DNA from: Thioclava sp. GXIMD2076
GTDB taxonomy: Bacteria; Pseudomonadota; Alphaproteobacteria; Rhodobacterales; Rhodobacteraceae
Assembly: GCF_037949795.1 (NCBI RefSeq)
Contig: NZ_CP149932.1
Span: 2,407,001 to 2,471,000 of the forward strand
Direction of reading: 5' to 3'
Length of the DNA stretch: 64,000 nucleotides
Both the position numbers and the translations under genes were made by a program. The notes under the pieces are model-generated. The model saw only the letters and a program-made list of their open reading frames with translations. It had not been told where the DNA came from and did not search any database. How positions within the stretch are numbered: position 1 is the first letter of the stretch; the number at the start of each line of letters is the position of its first letter. Shown here piece after piece: positions 8,470 to 17,121 of this stretch.

Positions 8470-9642
8470 TCACTCGGCAGGGACGGATTGACCGCCTGCC
8501 CGCCGCATCGCCCTGAAAGACTGCCAGCGCGCATTCAGCCAGGCCACCGGCCAGAGCGTCGCCGACATTGCCACCACCAGTATCGCACGGTCCAGCTGGC
8601 TTAGCGCTTCGGTCGGCCCGACCGCCAGCGCAAGTAGCCATAGGCCTATGGCATGCCACGCATAAACCTGCAGGCTATGGCGCCCGAGAAAGACCAGCGG
8701 ACGCCATGTGAAGAGGCGCCTGAACGCATGGGCCACCGTCCTGAGCACGGCATTGCCGTCGCTCAGACCTGCGGTCAGCAGCCATGTCATGATCCCCAGA
8801 TCGGCGAGGAAATTGGCAACATAGACCGAATCGAGGATATTGCGCTCCTGCTCGGCTTCGAGACCCATGATGGTCTGGAGCAGATCACATCCCGCAAACA
8901 GACCCGCAAGCATCAGGCAGACCATCGCGACGGGACGCCATTTGGGGTCTTTGAACATGGCCGGATCGAAGCGCCCCAGCGCCATATTGGCGCCGATGGC
9001 CAGCCCGCCGAAATAAAGTGCCTGCCATGCGAAGCGGTTGAAGAAAATCCCGAGCCTTACGCCGTCCTCGGTCAGGCCCGAGACATCCCCGAGCTTGCGC
9101 CAGAAGAACTCGACCACCCCCGTCTGCGCCCCGCCCCAGAGCGCGAAGCAGATTGCCAGTAACAGCATCGTCCTACCCTCGAGCACCAGATAGAGAGCTG
9201 CAGGCGTGAAGAGGATGAAGACCAGATACATCGGCAGGATATCGGCATAGGTGATCCGGCCCATGAGAAAGACCCCCGCGAGGACATTCCCGAAAGGTGC
9301 CTGCGCGAAATATGTGAACATATCCGTCCGTGTGTCGGCGCCCGCGACCCACAGCGCCACAAAAGCCGCCACCAGCACCAGAAGATGGGCGATATAGATC
9401 GTTTTGACGCGCTTGCGGACCAATGCCCAGAGGCCGCGCTCTCCGCTCTTCACCAGCCGTTTCATGAAGACGAGGCCGATCACCAGCCCCGAGAAAAACA
9501 CGAAGCCCTGCGCATCCTCGACCCAGCCGAGGCTATGGTGCGAAATGTAATGCAGATCGGAATGGAACACCGCAGCCGAGTGCATCCAGACCATAAAAAA
9601 GAGGAAAAAGCCGCGAAAGCCGTCAATTATCTGAAATCTCAT
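8470..9642 (-). CDS. OpgC-type membrane acyltransferase
   Basis: A 390-residue integral membrane protein with about ten hydrophobic helices. It opens with RFQIIDGFRGFFLFFMVWMHS, typical of OpgC proteins and of acyltransferase-3 relatives, where an early R and H are conserved. A late segment reads FLGRHSLQVYAWH. OpgC succinylates osmoregulated periplasmic glucans. The ATG at 9642 has AGGA upstream; the ATG at 9651 is the alternative. It is the last native gene before the prophage, and 9643-9820 holds no gene. Confidence 0.8.
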   Translation of the reverse strand: MRFQIIDGFRGFFLFFMVWMHSAAVFHSDLHYISHHSLGWVEDAQGFVFFSGLVIGLVFMKRLVKSGERGLWALVRKRVKTIYIAHLLVLVAAFVALWVAGADTRTDMFTYFAQAPFGNVLAGVFLMGRITYADILPMYLVFILFTPAALYLVLEGRTMLLLAICFALWGGAQTGVVEFFWRKLGDVSGLTEDGVRLGIFFNRFAWQALYFGGLAIGANMALGRFDPAMFKDPKWRPVAMVCLMLAGLFAGCDLLQTIMGLEAEQERNILDSVYVANFLADLGIMTWLLTAGLSDGNAVLRTVAHAFRRLFTWRPLVFLGRHSLQVYAWHAIGLWLLALAVGPTEALSQLDRAILVVAMSATLWPVAWLNARWQSFRAMRRAGGQSVPAE

Positions 9643-9820
9643 TGCAAACATCCTATCTGGAATAAGCAGCGCCACATGCCAGATTAAGAGAAGTTTACAA
9701 AAGATAAACAACGATAGGTTGCATAACGAAACCCAGCAAAAATAATGGGCATCCAAAACGCCAGAAACACGATCCGGCGAAGAACTGCCCTGAAAACGGG
9801 CGGGAGAGAAATGGGAGAAG

Positions 9821-9873
9821 TGGCGCACCCAAGAGGATTCGAACCTCTGGCCTCTGCCTTCGGAGGGCAGCGC
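9821..9873 (-). repeat. attL: displaced 3' half of the native tRNA-Arg
   Basis: Read on the minus strand this is the 3' half of a tRNA: anticodon arm with CCG, T-arm, acceptor strand TGGGTGC, then G and CCA. It lacks any 5' half. Positions 9849-9873 are identical over 25 bases to 46332-46356 in the intact tRNA. The remaining 28 bases differ at four sites, which form two compensating pairs in the T-stem. It is the left boundary of the prophage. Confidence 0.88.
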
Positions 9874-9946
9874 GTGCGGCTTTGTTCGCGGCGCGTTCTT
9901 GGTTTTCACCCTGTTTTGTTCAGGGTTCGACAGGGTTCACATGGTC

Positions 9947-9972
9947 AATAACCGCACCGAAACCGCACCGAG
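9947..9972 (+). repeat. Left arm repeat, probable integrase arm-type site
   Basis: A 26-base stretch made of two ACCGCACCGA units. It matches 46244-46269 at 22 of 26 positions in the same orientation. It sits 73 bases inside the left core. Just outside it are two CAGGGTTC copies two bases apart (9920-9938). Nothing else is seen between 9874 and 10014. Confidence 0.6.
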
Positions 9973-10014
9973 ACCCGCCATACGCTAAATGGGGAGCCAA
10001 TCGACTTCCCATCG

Positions 10015-10296
10015 TTATGAGCTGCGATCAAACGCTTCCACAGCCACGCGCCGCCGCCCATCACAGGCGATCAGCTCATCTCCAAGGCGCGTGATGCTCA
10101 CCGCGTCATCAGCCACCGTCCCGCCTGTCGCTAGCAGGGACGCCGGAGACGCGCACGGAAGGCGGGCGGCAGCGGGCAGGATGACCTGTGGACGCGGCGT
10201 TTCATTGGCCACCACTAGACCAGTGGTCGCGGATTGACTGCAGGCGACCAGCAGGAATGCCGGGGCCGCCAAGATCAAGGTCAGCTTCAATTTCAT
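10015..10296 (-). CDS. Rz1-like outer membrane spanin lipoprotein
   Basis: The 93-residue protein starts at the ATG at 10296, with GAGGAGG upstream. It has a lipoprotein signal MKLKLTLILAAPAFLLVAC with the lipobox cysteine at residue 19, and then a short proline- and alanine-rich mature part. The start is embedded out of frame in the upstream Rz-like gene, the classic Rz/Rz1 layout. It would join the inner-membrane partner to break the outer membrane at lysis. Confidence 0.8.
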   Translation of the reverse strand: MKLKLTLILAAPAFLLVACSQSATTGLVVANETPRPQVILPAAARLPCASPASLLATGGTVADDAVSITRLGDELIACDGRRRVAVEAFDRSS

Positions 10297-10576
10297 CGAT
10301 AAGCCTCCTCTGGGCTGTGTCGCGTTCACCCTGCGCAATGGTCAGGGCACGTTCTGCCTCTGCCAGCGCCGCGTTGGCGGCATTGACCTTCTGGATTGCT
10401 TCAGCGGTGCGCTGACGCTCTGCCAGCAGGGCTGCCGCTTTCTCCGCGTCCCATGCCGCCTGCTTGGCCGCGAGCTGCGCACCGAGCCGCCATCCCTGCG
10501 TCATCCACCCTGCCCCGAAGCTCGCCGTCATCATCAGCAGGAGGACGGCGCCCGCGATTACAGACCGGACAGACAT
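10202..10576 (-). CDS. Rz-like inner membrane spanin
   Basis: A 124-residue protein with an N-terminal membrane anchor (VIAGAVLLLMMTASFGAGW) followed by a long alanine- and glutamate-rich coiled coil (about residues 35-90). It overlaps the 3' end of the endolysin gene and contains the start of the Rz1-like gene. The order endolysin, Rz, Rz1 defines the lysis cassette. Confidence 0.8.
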   Translation of the reverse strand: MSVRSVIAGAVLLLMMTASFGAGWMTQGWRLGAQLAAKQAAWDAEKAAALLAERQRTAEAIQKVNAANAALAEAERALTIAQGERDTAQRRLIDEIEADLDLGGPGIPAGRLQSIRDHWSSGGQ

Positions 10577-11274
10577 AGCTCACGCTCCGCCTTGCGCCGG
10601 TTCGTCAGGCCACGCACCACGCGGCCGCCGGCCTTGTTCCACATGAGAAGCGCATCGCAGGCCCCGCGCAGATCGCCGGCCAAGGCGCGGCGCGACATGC
10701 TCGATCGGCAGAAGCCATAAGACCCGATGTTATAGGCTGCGCTGATAAAGGCGGCCCGCGTCTTCGGTGGAAGCTCTGCGGGCAGACAAGGCCGGATCTC
10801 GGCCTCGAACTGCGCGACCCGCTTGACAAGCTGCGTCCGGCACTCGGCATCCGTCGCTACGTCGCCCATCTTCACGCCTTTGGTCTCGCCAAAGCAGATC
10901 GTCGGGATGCCCACGATATCGCGATATGCCCGCAGCTCTTTTCCCTCCCAAGGCGAGATCATGGTGATGGCGAGCGCGATGGCGGCCGCCATACCGGCCA
11001 CGCCCGCCGCATGGCGCTTGCGCAGTCCCCCGCTCTCGTCTCGGCCGAGATCCTCGGACCAGATGCCGGACTGCTGGACCAGCCGCGCGATGGTGGCGGC
11101 GATCGAGATGAGTCCCGCCAGCGCGGCAAACGCCCCGGGCGGCATGCCGAGAATGTCGGCATTGAGGAGCGAGACCACGACCTCAAGGCCGGAGAGCACC
11201 GCCGTCAGCAGGATCAGGCGGATCGACCAGGCGCGTAGCAGCACCTCGCGCCAGTCAGGCAAGAGTCTGAACAT
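10558..11274 (-). CDS. Endolysin (GH24 lysozyme) fused to an N-terminal membrane domain
   Basis: A 238-residue single frame. Residues 1-75 hold two hydrophobic helices (about 17-38 and 45-66) and resemble small stand-alone phage membrane proteins (DUF7940-like, holin candidates). A third hydrophobic stretch at 88-106 looks like a signal-anchor. Then comes the phage lysozyme triad E110-x8-D119-x5-T125 and the muramidase core ending in GRVVRGLTNRRKAERELC. The family cuts peptidoglycan. No separate holin gene is seen beside it. The ATG at 11274 has GGAG seven bases upstream. Confidence 0.85.
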   Translation of the reverse strand: MFRLLPDWREVLLRAWSIRLILLTAVLSGLEVVVSLLNADILGMPPGAFAALAGLISIAATIARLVQQSGIWSEDLGRDESGGLRKRHAAGVAGMAAAIALAITMISPWEGKELRAYRDIVGIPTICFGETKGVKMGDVATDAECRTQLVKRVAQFEAEIRPCLPAELPPKTRAAFISAAYNIGSYGFCRSSMSRRALAGDLRGACDALLMWNKAGGRVVRGLTNRRKAERELCLSGL

Positions 11275-11288
11275 TCTATTTCTCCATG

Positions 11289-11313
11289 AAAAAGCCCCGC
11301 TCGATGGCGGGGC
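11289..11313 (-). terminator. Terminator ahead of the lysis cassette
   Basis: On the minus strand GCCCCGC and GCGGGGC close a six-base loop and are followed by TTTTT. It separates the next gene upstream from the endolysin gene. Confidence 0.8.
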
Positions 11314-11314
11314 G

Positions 11315-12022
11315 TTATTGCAAAATCCGGAACGGAACTTCGGGGGACTTGAGAGGTGGCACGTTCGGGCACTTCTCTGGCCAATCGACTATCAGGAACG
11401 CCATGGCCAGCCCGTCGCCTGTTGGCTCCACCCCGTCATTATCCGGGATGCGGGCCGAGAACCTCGAAGTCTGCCAGCCATCTTCGAGCGGCAGAGGAAC
11501 GGTCCAGCCGTCATCGTCGCCGTTCGATTTATGCGAGAAAATGTGGACGCGTCCGCCGCCGTTTCGGAAATAGGCGCGGGATCTGGGCGTTCCGCAATCG
11601 CGCACTTTGCGCATATGCCACTCCTGAAAAGCAAGACCGCCGATTTTGGTTGCAGTGACGCTGTTGCCAGTTGTCGCGAACCGGATCGGAGGAGTGCTGT
11701 CGAGCGCCTTCGCCTTTTCCAACGAGGCTATGCGCTCCACAACCTTGTTAACGGTATCGGCCACCTGCGCCTGCGTATCGCTGATAGTCGCGATTGTTGC
11801 CTGCTGCTGTCTGATTGACGACCGTACGTCGCGCATGTCTGCCGCCGTCACCCCAATCTCTGCCGTGATGAATGATGACAACCAATCCTCCACATGGGGA
11901 CGCAGCAGCCAGACAGCCGCTCCCCAAATGACGCCCGCAGAGGCGATTGTTGCGGCCATATTGCGCGCGAATGCGGACCAGCTGGCCCGTGTCGTTTCCT
12001 TCATATCTCGCCTCATGCTCAT
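11315..12022 (-). CDS. Phage protein with membrane anchor and coiled coil, function unknown
   Basis: The protein has up to 235 residues from an ATG at 12022. The ATG at 12004 is better placed behind GAGGCGAG and gives 229 residues. It has one transmembrane helix (about 26-44 of the long form), a coiled-coil-like segment (about 60-105) and a C-terminal domain with many G, W and D residues. It sits between the fibre genes and the lysis genes, bracketed by terminators, so it may be an independently expressed lysis or surface protein. No family recognised. Confidence 0.6.
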   Translation of the reverse strand: MSMRRDMKETTRASWSAFARNMAATIASAGVIWGAAVWLLRPHVEDWLSSFITAEIGVTAADMRDVRSSIRQQQATIATISDTQAQVADTVNKVVERIASLEKAKALDSTPPIRFATTGNSVTATKIGGLAFQEWHMRKVRDCGTPRSRAYFRNGGGRVHIFSHKSNGDDDGWTVPLPLEDGWQTSRFSARIPDNDGVEPTGDGLAMAFLIVDWPEKCPNVPPLKSPEVPFRILQ

Positions 12023-12046
12023 AAAAAATCCCGCCTCGGGGGCGGG
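12023..12046 (-). terminator. Terminator after the fibre-like gene
   Basis: CCCGCC and GGCGGG close a five-base loop, followed on the minus strand by ATTTTTT. The T tract runs up to the first possible ATG of the next gene, which favours the later start at 12004 for that gene. Confidence 0.75.
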
Positions 12047-12754
12047 TTAAACGGTGATCCCGAATAGGGCGGCGCGCCTGCGCATGAGAGCCGCAATCTC
12101 GTTTAACTCATCGTCGGCAATCCGACGATTTACGATACAGGCGGACGCATGGTCGCTGTTTCCGTCGAAGGATGTCGCATACCCCCAACCGATGCGATAC
12201 GGGTTAGCATTGAGGTCTCGCGCATATGTAATTGCCTGAGATCCGGAAAGGCCGGTGGTAAAGTCCTCCATCAAGAGACTTTCTGCGTCAACGCGAAGTG
12301 CTTTCATCGACCAATTCTGCGGAGTGGCAGCGAGGCTGCTCGACACATTTGCGGTCGCGCCAGCATTGTTGAGATAAGTCGCGCCAGTAACCACAGCAGT
12401 GCCGTTTGCGTAGATGGAAGTCCCGCCGTTCCCCAGCGTCGAAGACGCATAGTTGCTGATATACAAAGGGCGAGCCGCACCGGTCCCAATGCTGACTGCG
12501 CGGCTGACCGAGATTATGGTCATTTCCTCCGTTTCGACGGCGTCAGTTTGCAAAAAACCTTCGCTGCCTGTCAGACTAACATACCCGCTACCGACCGTAG
12601 CCGTGCCGCTGGTAACTGCTGCTGCGCCCGTCCCGAGGTTCCGTTCAATCAGATCGGAATCCTCAAAGAAATTGAGATATGCGATATCGTCGAAAGGAAG
12701 ATCGAAATCGAGGCTTTTGGATGCATTAGCCCCGGAGATGATTATGGACGGCAT
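12047..12754 (-). CDS. Putative tail fibre or receptor-binding accessory protein
   Basis: A 235-residue protein rich in G, S, T and A with alternating beta-prone segments. It ends in a helix (DDELNEIAALMRRRAALFGI), as in LamG/concanavalin-like modules of phage surface proteins. It begins one base after the stop of the SGNH-hydrolase gene, so the two are translationally linked and probably act together at the tail tip. The fold assignment is inference from sequence texture only. Confidence 0.5.
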   Translation of the reverse strand: MPSIIISGANASKSLDFDLPFDDIAYLNFFEDSDLIERNLGTGAAAVTSGTATVGSGYVSLTGSEGFLQTDAVETEEMTIISVSRAVSIGTGAARPLYISNYASSTLGNGGTSIYANGTAVVTGATYLNNAGATANVSSSLAATPQNWSMKALRVDAESLLMEDFTTGLSGSQAITYARDLNANPYRIGWGYATSFDGNSDHASACIVNRRIADDELNEIAALMRRRAALFGITV

Positions 12755-12755
12755 A

Positions 12756-14375
12756 TCATGCCCCTTTCAAAAGTTGAGAAACAAGTGCGGCAGTGTCGCC
12801 GTAGCCGTAAGCGTTAGGGTGCAAGCCGTCCGCCATAAAGCCAGCGGCGTCCGCCTCGGACCATGTCCCGAACCTGCCTGTGATATTGACAACGGGAACT
12901 GAATTTTGTTCCGCGAGCTCCTCGATCACCGCCACATAGGAGGACCACGAATAGGTGCGCGCGTAGCTCGGATGCATGGGCACAATCAGCACCAAATCGC
13001 TGTATTGCGAAGCAGTGTCGATAATGGTCTGCATGTCGGCCCGGAACAGTTCAGGATCGCGGTTCTGATTAAAATCATTCAGCCCAAGCTGCACCAGCGT
13101 CAGGTCAGGCGCTACTGCCGCCAGCGCATTGAGCGGGCTGTAGAATGAAGCCGCGTCCGCGTACTGGTCAGAGCGCCAGCCGGAGCGACCCATATTCAAC
13201 ACCTCCACGCCAGGGGTGCTACTGTCATAGCACGACCAGCCGATGACAGCGCTGGCGCCGCTGGTGTAGCCCAGCTTCAGCGCCTGCACCGCGAGCGACG
13301 GAGCCGAATATGTGATCTTGACGACCTCACCGACTGCGGGAGTGTAAGTCGTTTCATCGCCATCGACCCCGATTGTCATCTCGCCAGCCGAAGACAGCCC
13401 AACCCACACGTCCACGGTGTCCCATGCACTCTCCGGTAGATACTCAAACGGAGCGGTCTGCGTCGAGCCATCCCACATCTCACCGCCAACACTGGTAGCA
13501 CCGCTTGCCAGCCAGCCGTTCAAGGTCACGCGAGGGTCATAATCCTCATACCCTGCCGTTCCGGTGAGCGCCCGCCCGAACGTGTTGAGATCGGTTCCTG
13601 CGTATTCGGCGAGGAAGCGGCTCAGAGCGGCGGGATAGGAGAGAGCCCGACGGTGAATAGTCACGCCGCCCGATTGCCACCCCATCGTATTGCTGTCCCC
13701 AACACAAGCGACCCGAGCATTACCCAGTTTTTGCATGACCGAAGCGAGGGCATGGCGGATTTTTTTCAGGGGCTGATCGCCCCACGTCCGATAATTCTGC
13801 GCAGAGTATTGTGCTGCAAGGATATCAGACGCATCCACCGCACCGAGTGGGACCCCCATATGCGAGATAACGTCAGGATCGGCGCGGAAAATCACAAAGC
13901 CGTCGGAGTCGGTTACCACCAATTCAGATGATAGGAAGTTGGCGAGAGTGGTGCCTCCCATCAGTGACAGCAGCAGCTCATTGAGGCGCATAATGACGTT
14001 GCCGTATTGGTCCTTAATCACCAGAGAGCCATCGCGTTGGACGATCATGCTCTTACGTTCTGCGACTTCATCAGCGAGACCTGCAATCGCCTCCGGCAGA
14101 CCCACCACGGTCTCAGGCGCCTGCGTGCCGGTGTGATTGGCACGGTCCTTGGCGGCAGTGACCTGTGCAAGAATATCCTGCAGTGCGTCCTCATCGCCCA
14201 TCGTTTGCAGAATGGCGATAAGCGCATTGCGGAACGGTGCCAGCTGGATCTGATAGCGACCGCTTGTTACATCCCCCACCGGCAGTGGTGCGCCCACAGG
14301 CTCGTTCGGCAGTCCGTCGCCTGTATAGCGATTAAAGTCGCGCAACGACGCGTTTATATCGTCAAGAATTGCCAT
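12756..14375 (-). CDS. Tail-tip protein with SGNH/GDSL esterase domain
   Basis: The 539-residue protein starts at the ATG at 14375, behind GGAGG. Residues 1-200 resemble a tail-associated N-terminus. The C-terminal half is an SGNH hydrolase: GDSN (226-229, nucleophile serine 228), GLND (block III) and DGLHPN (D516, H519). Such enzymes remove acyl groups from polysaccharides. At this position behind the tail-tip gene it probably deacetylates host capsule or lipopolysaccharide during adsorption. Confidence 0.8.
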   Translation of the reverse strand: MAILDDINASLRDFNRYTGDGLPNEPVGAPLPVGDVTSGRYQIQLAPFRNALIAILQTMGDEDALQDILAQVTAAKDRANHTGTQAPETVVGLPEAIAGLADEVAERKSMIVQRDGSLVIKDQYGNVIMRLNELLLSLMGGTTLANFLSSELVVTDSDGFVIFRADPDVISHMGVPLGAVDASDILAAQYSAQNYRTWGDQPLKKIRHALASVMQKLGNARVACVGDSNTMGWQSGGVTIHRRALSYPAALSRFLAEYAGTDLNTFGRALTGTAGYEDYDPRVTLNGWLASGATSVGGEMWDGSTQTAPFEYLPESAWDTVDVWVGLSSAGEMTIGVDGDETTYTPAVGEVVKITYSAPSLAVQALKLGYTSGASAVIGWSCYDSSTPGVEVLNMGRSGWRSDQYADAASFYSPLNALAAVAPDLTLVQLGLNDFNQNRDPELFRADMQTIIDTASQYSDLVLIVPMHPSYARTYSWSSYVAVIEELAEQNSVPVVNITGRFGTWSEADAAGFMADGLHPNAYGYGDTAALVSQLLKGA

Positions 14376-14386
14376 AGGGCCTCCAA

Positions 14387-14414
14387 ATAAAAAGGCCCCG
14401 CACGAGGCGAGGCC
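14387..14414 (-). terminator. Terminator after the tail-tip gene
   Basis: GGCCTCGC pairs with GCGGGGCC (one G-T pair) around five bases and is followed on the minus strand by TTTTTATT. It overlaps the spacer ahead of the esterase gene, so that gene may be expressed partly from readthrough or its own promoter. Confidence 0.7.
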
Positions 14415-14438
14415 GAGGCAGGTCATGACCTGTCAGGT

Positions 14439-16460
14439 TTAGCTGATGGTGATAGTTTGCGGCCCCGCCGGATCTGACGGGACGGCAGAGCCGTTGATCG
14501 TGACGGCGAAATAGGACCACGTCCCCACGCCCGGCTCGTCAGTGAAGTCGCTGACCTGACCGGCCACCCCCGCGACATTCGCAACGAACACAGCTGCGGC
14601 GAAATCGCTCGAAGCGCCACGCCAGATCTGCGTCCGGTAGAAGTCCTCGGATGCATTGCGCCAATCAAGCGCGACCGCACTCCCCGTCGCGAGCGCCGAG
14701 AACTCGGCCGGCGGATCAGGCTCATCCGGATTTGCGCTGACCTGCGTCGATCCGGCAATGACCCAGTCGCTTCGGCCTTTCCAGCGCATGCGGACCGTAT
14801 AGGTCTGCCCGTCCTCAAGAACACCGGAGATCGCGCTGACAAGCCCCGCGCTCATGTCTACCCAAGTGGTGTCGGCCTCCGGATCCTCCCAGTAGCCGAC
14901 AGCGATCTGCGCTTGGAACGTGAGGCTGTCCTTGCCCGGCTCATCCACCGAGACATTGAGCTTCACAGCTTGCGTATCACCACTCACCTGCACGCGCGTT
15001 TGCGTGAGCACCGGGTTTTGTGGCGCAGGCTGCGTATGGCTCGGAGTGCCGATGGCGGCATAGGTCAGCGGCAGCGCCCGCTCATCCGTGGCAGGATCCC
15101 ACGCATAGGCACTGGCATCGAGCGTTTCCACACCGATGGAGCAGGTTGCACTCACGAGATCAAACGAATGCGACGTGACCTTAAACGTGCGATCAATCCC
15201 GAGATCCGGCGCATAGATGCGGATCGTATGCGCCCCATCCCCTTTCGGAAACCGCGCCTTGAGCCCGACAAGGTTTGTCGTGATCGTTCCCTTCCAGTCG
15301 CACCGGTCCTGCGCCATCTTGATGCTCATGAGGCGCTGAAGCTGAGTGCCAGAAGGGCAAGCTTCGAGATCGAGCCGGTCCGTCCGCTGCTCTTCCGTAA
15401 CGAGCGCATTCTCATCGCGCAGCTCGGCAACGTCGATGCTCTGATAGGCATGTGCCGGGCTGACAAACGATCCCTGCAACACGTTATAGGCCGTCATGGG
15501 ATCGATGCCGTCTTGCATCTGGATGGCGAGGATATCCTCAGCCGTGATCGTCACATCCGGCTCGGACCAGACCCCGCCGCAAATGCCGAGCTTGCCCTCA
15601 GGCGTCATATACGGCTGCCCATCGCAGACCGCGAGAAAACGCGCAGCCACATTCTTCAACGGTTCTTCCAGCGTGTAATAGCCGCAGAGCGAATAGCGAG
15701 GCTCTTCGCCCCCATTGGCAAGCGCCATGGAGAAGGCACAGATTGCCGAGAATGTCCCGAAGCTATCATCATCCAATCTGGACGCAGGTAGTGCCCAACC
15801 ATCCGCATGCGTGAAGAAGTCCCGCAGGATCAGTCCGGGGTTTTCCGAATAGACCATCGCGCCGGTCAGATCCTCGACTTGACTGGCGCGCACCTCCATC
15901 TGCACGACGGTCTGGGCGCCCTTCGGAAATACCTTCGGGAAGTTCTCATCCGAGGGATCACCAAACACGGTGAGGAAAGTGGCCTGCCCTTCCAAGGCAT
16001 GATCGGCTGTCCAGAGAGCAGAGAAGTTGCTCAAGACATCCGCATAATCCCCACCCGCGCTGGCCCCGTCGCGCCACTCGAAAATCTGGTAGCGGCGCAG
16101 ATATAGGTGGTTATCCTCGGCGGCAGCCAGAGAGTTCGGAGTGCCGTCCCACCAGACATTCACCGCGGCATCAATAGGTCCATGATGCGCCACAACGATC
16201 TGATAGAGCCTATCATCATGCGACTCGTAAAAGGCTTTCACGCCGCCCAACAGGTTGCGACCATAGGCGCGCACTCGCGGCTGATCGGTCTGCTGGATCG
16301 TGGCCTGCACGGTCTGTCGCGAGGTATTCGACCGCATCAGGAGAGACGACGCTAGAGACCATGTGACCGCCTGCCCCACGGCAATCACTGCCGCACCCAC
16401 GGTCGTGGCCGCATAAGCCGCCCCCCAAGAGGTGGCCGCGATAATCGAGAAGATTGCCAT
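14439..16460 (-). CDS. Tail-tip host specificity protein (J / GTA gp15-like)
   Basis: A 673-residue protein. The N-terminus is hydrophobic and alanine-rich (residues 1-45). The middle has the baseplate-hub features of central tail proteins (SNFSALWTADHALEGQATFL, then LCGYYTLEEPLKNVAARFL, a phage tail protein 3 element). The C-terminus has fibronectin-like repeats (DEPDPPAEFSALATGSAVALDW). It should form the distal cap that contacts the host. Position after tape measure and two tip genes supports this. Its ATG comes directly after the acetyltransferase-like stop. Confidence 0.8.
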   Translation of the reverse strand: MAIFSIIAATSWGAAYAATTVGAAVIAVGQAVTWSLASSLLMRSNTSRQTVQATIQQTDQPRVRAYGRNLLGGVKAFYESHDDRLYQIVVAHHGPIDAAVNVWWDGTPNSLAAAEDNHLYLRRYQIFEWRDGASAGGDYADVLSNFSALWTADHALEGQATFLTVFGDPSDENFPKVFPKGAQTVVQMEVRASQVEDLTGAMVYSENPGLILRDFFTHADGWALPASRLDDDSFGTFSAICAFSMALANGGEEPRYSLCGYYTLEEPLKNVAARFLAVCDGQPYMTPEGKLGICGGVWSEPDVTITAEDILAIQMQDGIDPMTAYNVLQGSFVSPAHAYQSIDVAELRDENALVTEEQRTDRLDLEACPSGTQLQRLMSIKMAQDRCDWKGTITTNLVGLKARFPKGDGAHTIRIYAPDLGIDRTFKVTSHSFDLVSATCSIGVETLDASAYAWDPATDERALPLTYAAIGTPSHTQPAPQNPVLTQTRVQVSGDTQAVKLNVSVDEPGKDSLTFQAQIAVGYWEDPEADTTWVDMSAGLVSAISGVLEDGQTYTVRMRWKGRSDWVIAGSTQVSANPDEPDPPAEFSALATGSAVALDWRNASEDFYRTQIWRGASSDFAAAVFVANVAGVAGQVSDFTDEPGVGTWSYFAVTINGSAVPSDPAGPQTITIS

Positions 16461-16859
16461 TTATCGAACCCATGCCAATTCAGCCCGCCTGTAGCCGAGC
16501 CGTGAGAGATCCGGCCCCTCGGGAGCCGTAGAAAGTTGGATAGTCTGGGCGCCCTGCTCGAGCGCCCAAGCCTCGAAGGCTCGCAGGAGCCGCAACCCGC
16601 TGCCGTCACCGGCCCACCAGCCGACCTCTTTCGCGATCGGCGCAGGGCTGATCACCGTGGGCTGCATCAGGCCCGCGACAAACCCTCCATCGGTGACGAA
16701 GACACATCCGGCAGGATCTCGGATCAGCCCAGAGACAGTGCGGATCGTCCAGCTACGATCGACCGCGACCGGCCCCGAGACCGCCTCGCGCAGAGCCTCG
16801 ATCATATCCACGATACGCGGCACATCGCGGGCATCAGCGCGTTTCACCTGTAACGACAT
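16461..16859 (-). CDS. GNAT-like acetyltransferase in the tail operon
   Basis: A 132-residue protein beginning MSLQVKRADARDVPRIVDMIEAL, a typical first strand and helix of GNAT folds. WAGDGSGLRLLRAFEAWALEQGAQTIQLST follows as the acetyl-CoA region in a reduced form. The longer upstream frame to 17057 is not supported. In GTA-like tail operons this slot normally holds an NlpC/P60 peptidase. Phage GNAT homologues occur in this place, but their substrate is unknown. Confidence 0.6.
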   Translation of the reverse strand: MSLQVKRADARDVPRIVDMIEALREAVSGPVAVDRSWTIRTVSGLIRDPAGCVFVTDGGFVAGLMQPTVISPAPIAKEVGWWAGDGSGLRLLRAFEAWALEQGAQTIQLSTAPEGPDLSRLGYRRAELAWVR

Positions 16860-16968
16860 GGGAGCGACCTGACTCGACAAGATGGAAAATAATGATGATC
16901 CTGCCTGCGCCGCTACCCATGCAGGGGAAGCGGCGCAACATCCACATGGCCCGAGAAGGAAACGCCAC

Positions 16969-17121
16969 ATGGAAAACAAAGATACAGAAGCGCGGCTAGC
17001 CGCGATGGAAGCTGAGATTGCGCAGCTGAAAGCACTAGTCGCGCAGATTCGCGCCAAAGCCGTGATGGACGCGGGCGGTTTTATGAGGCTACGCGATGAA
17101 GTGATGCGACGTTACGATTAA
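16969..17121 (+). CDS. Small coiled-coil protein encoded against the tail operon
   Basis: A 50-residue protein that begins MENKDTEARLAAMEAEIAQL, behind GAAGGAAA. It is strongly helical with heptad spacing of L, I and A. It lies on the plus strand inside a 20-kb block of minus-strand tail genes. Its TAA overlaps the stop of the next minus-strand small gene. This is the layout of a moron, that is, an independently expressed extra gene. No family recognised. Confidence 0.55.
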   Translation: MENKDTEARLAAMEAEIAQLKALVAQIRAKAVMDAGGFMRLRDEVMRRYD

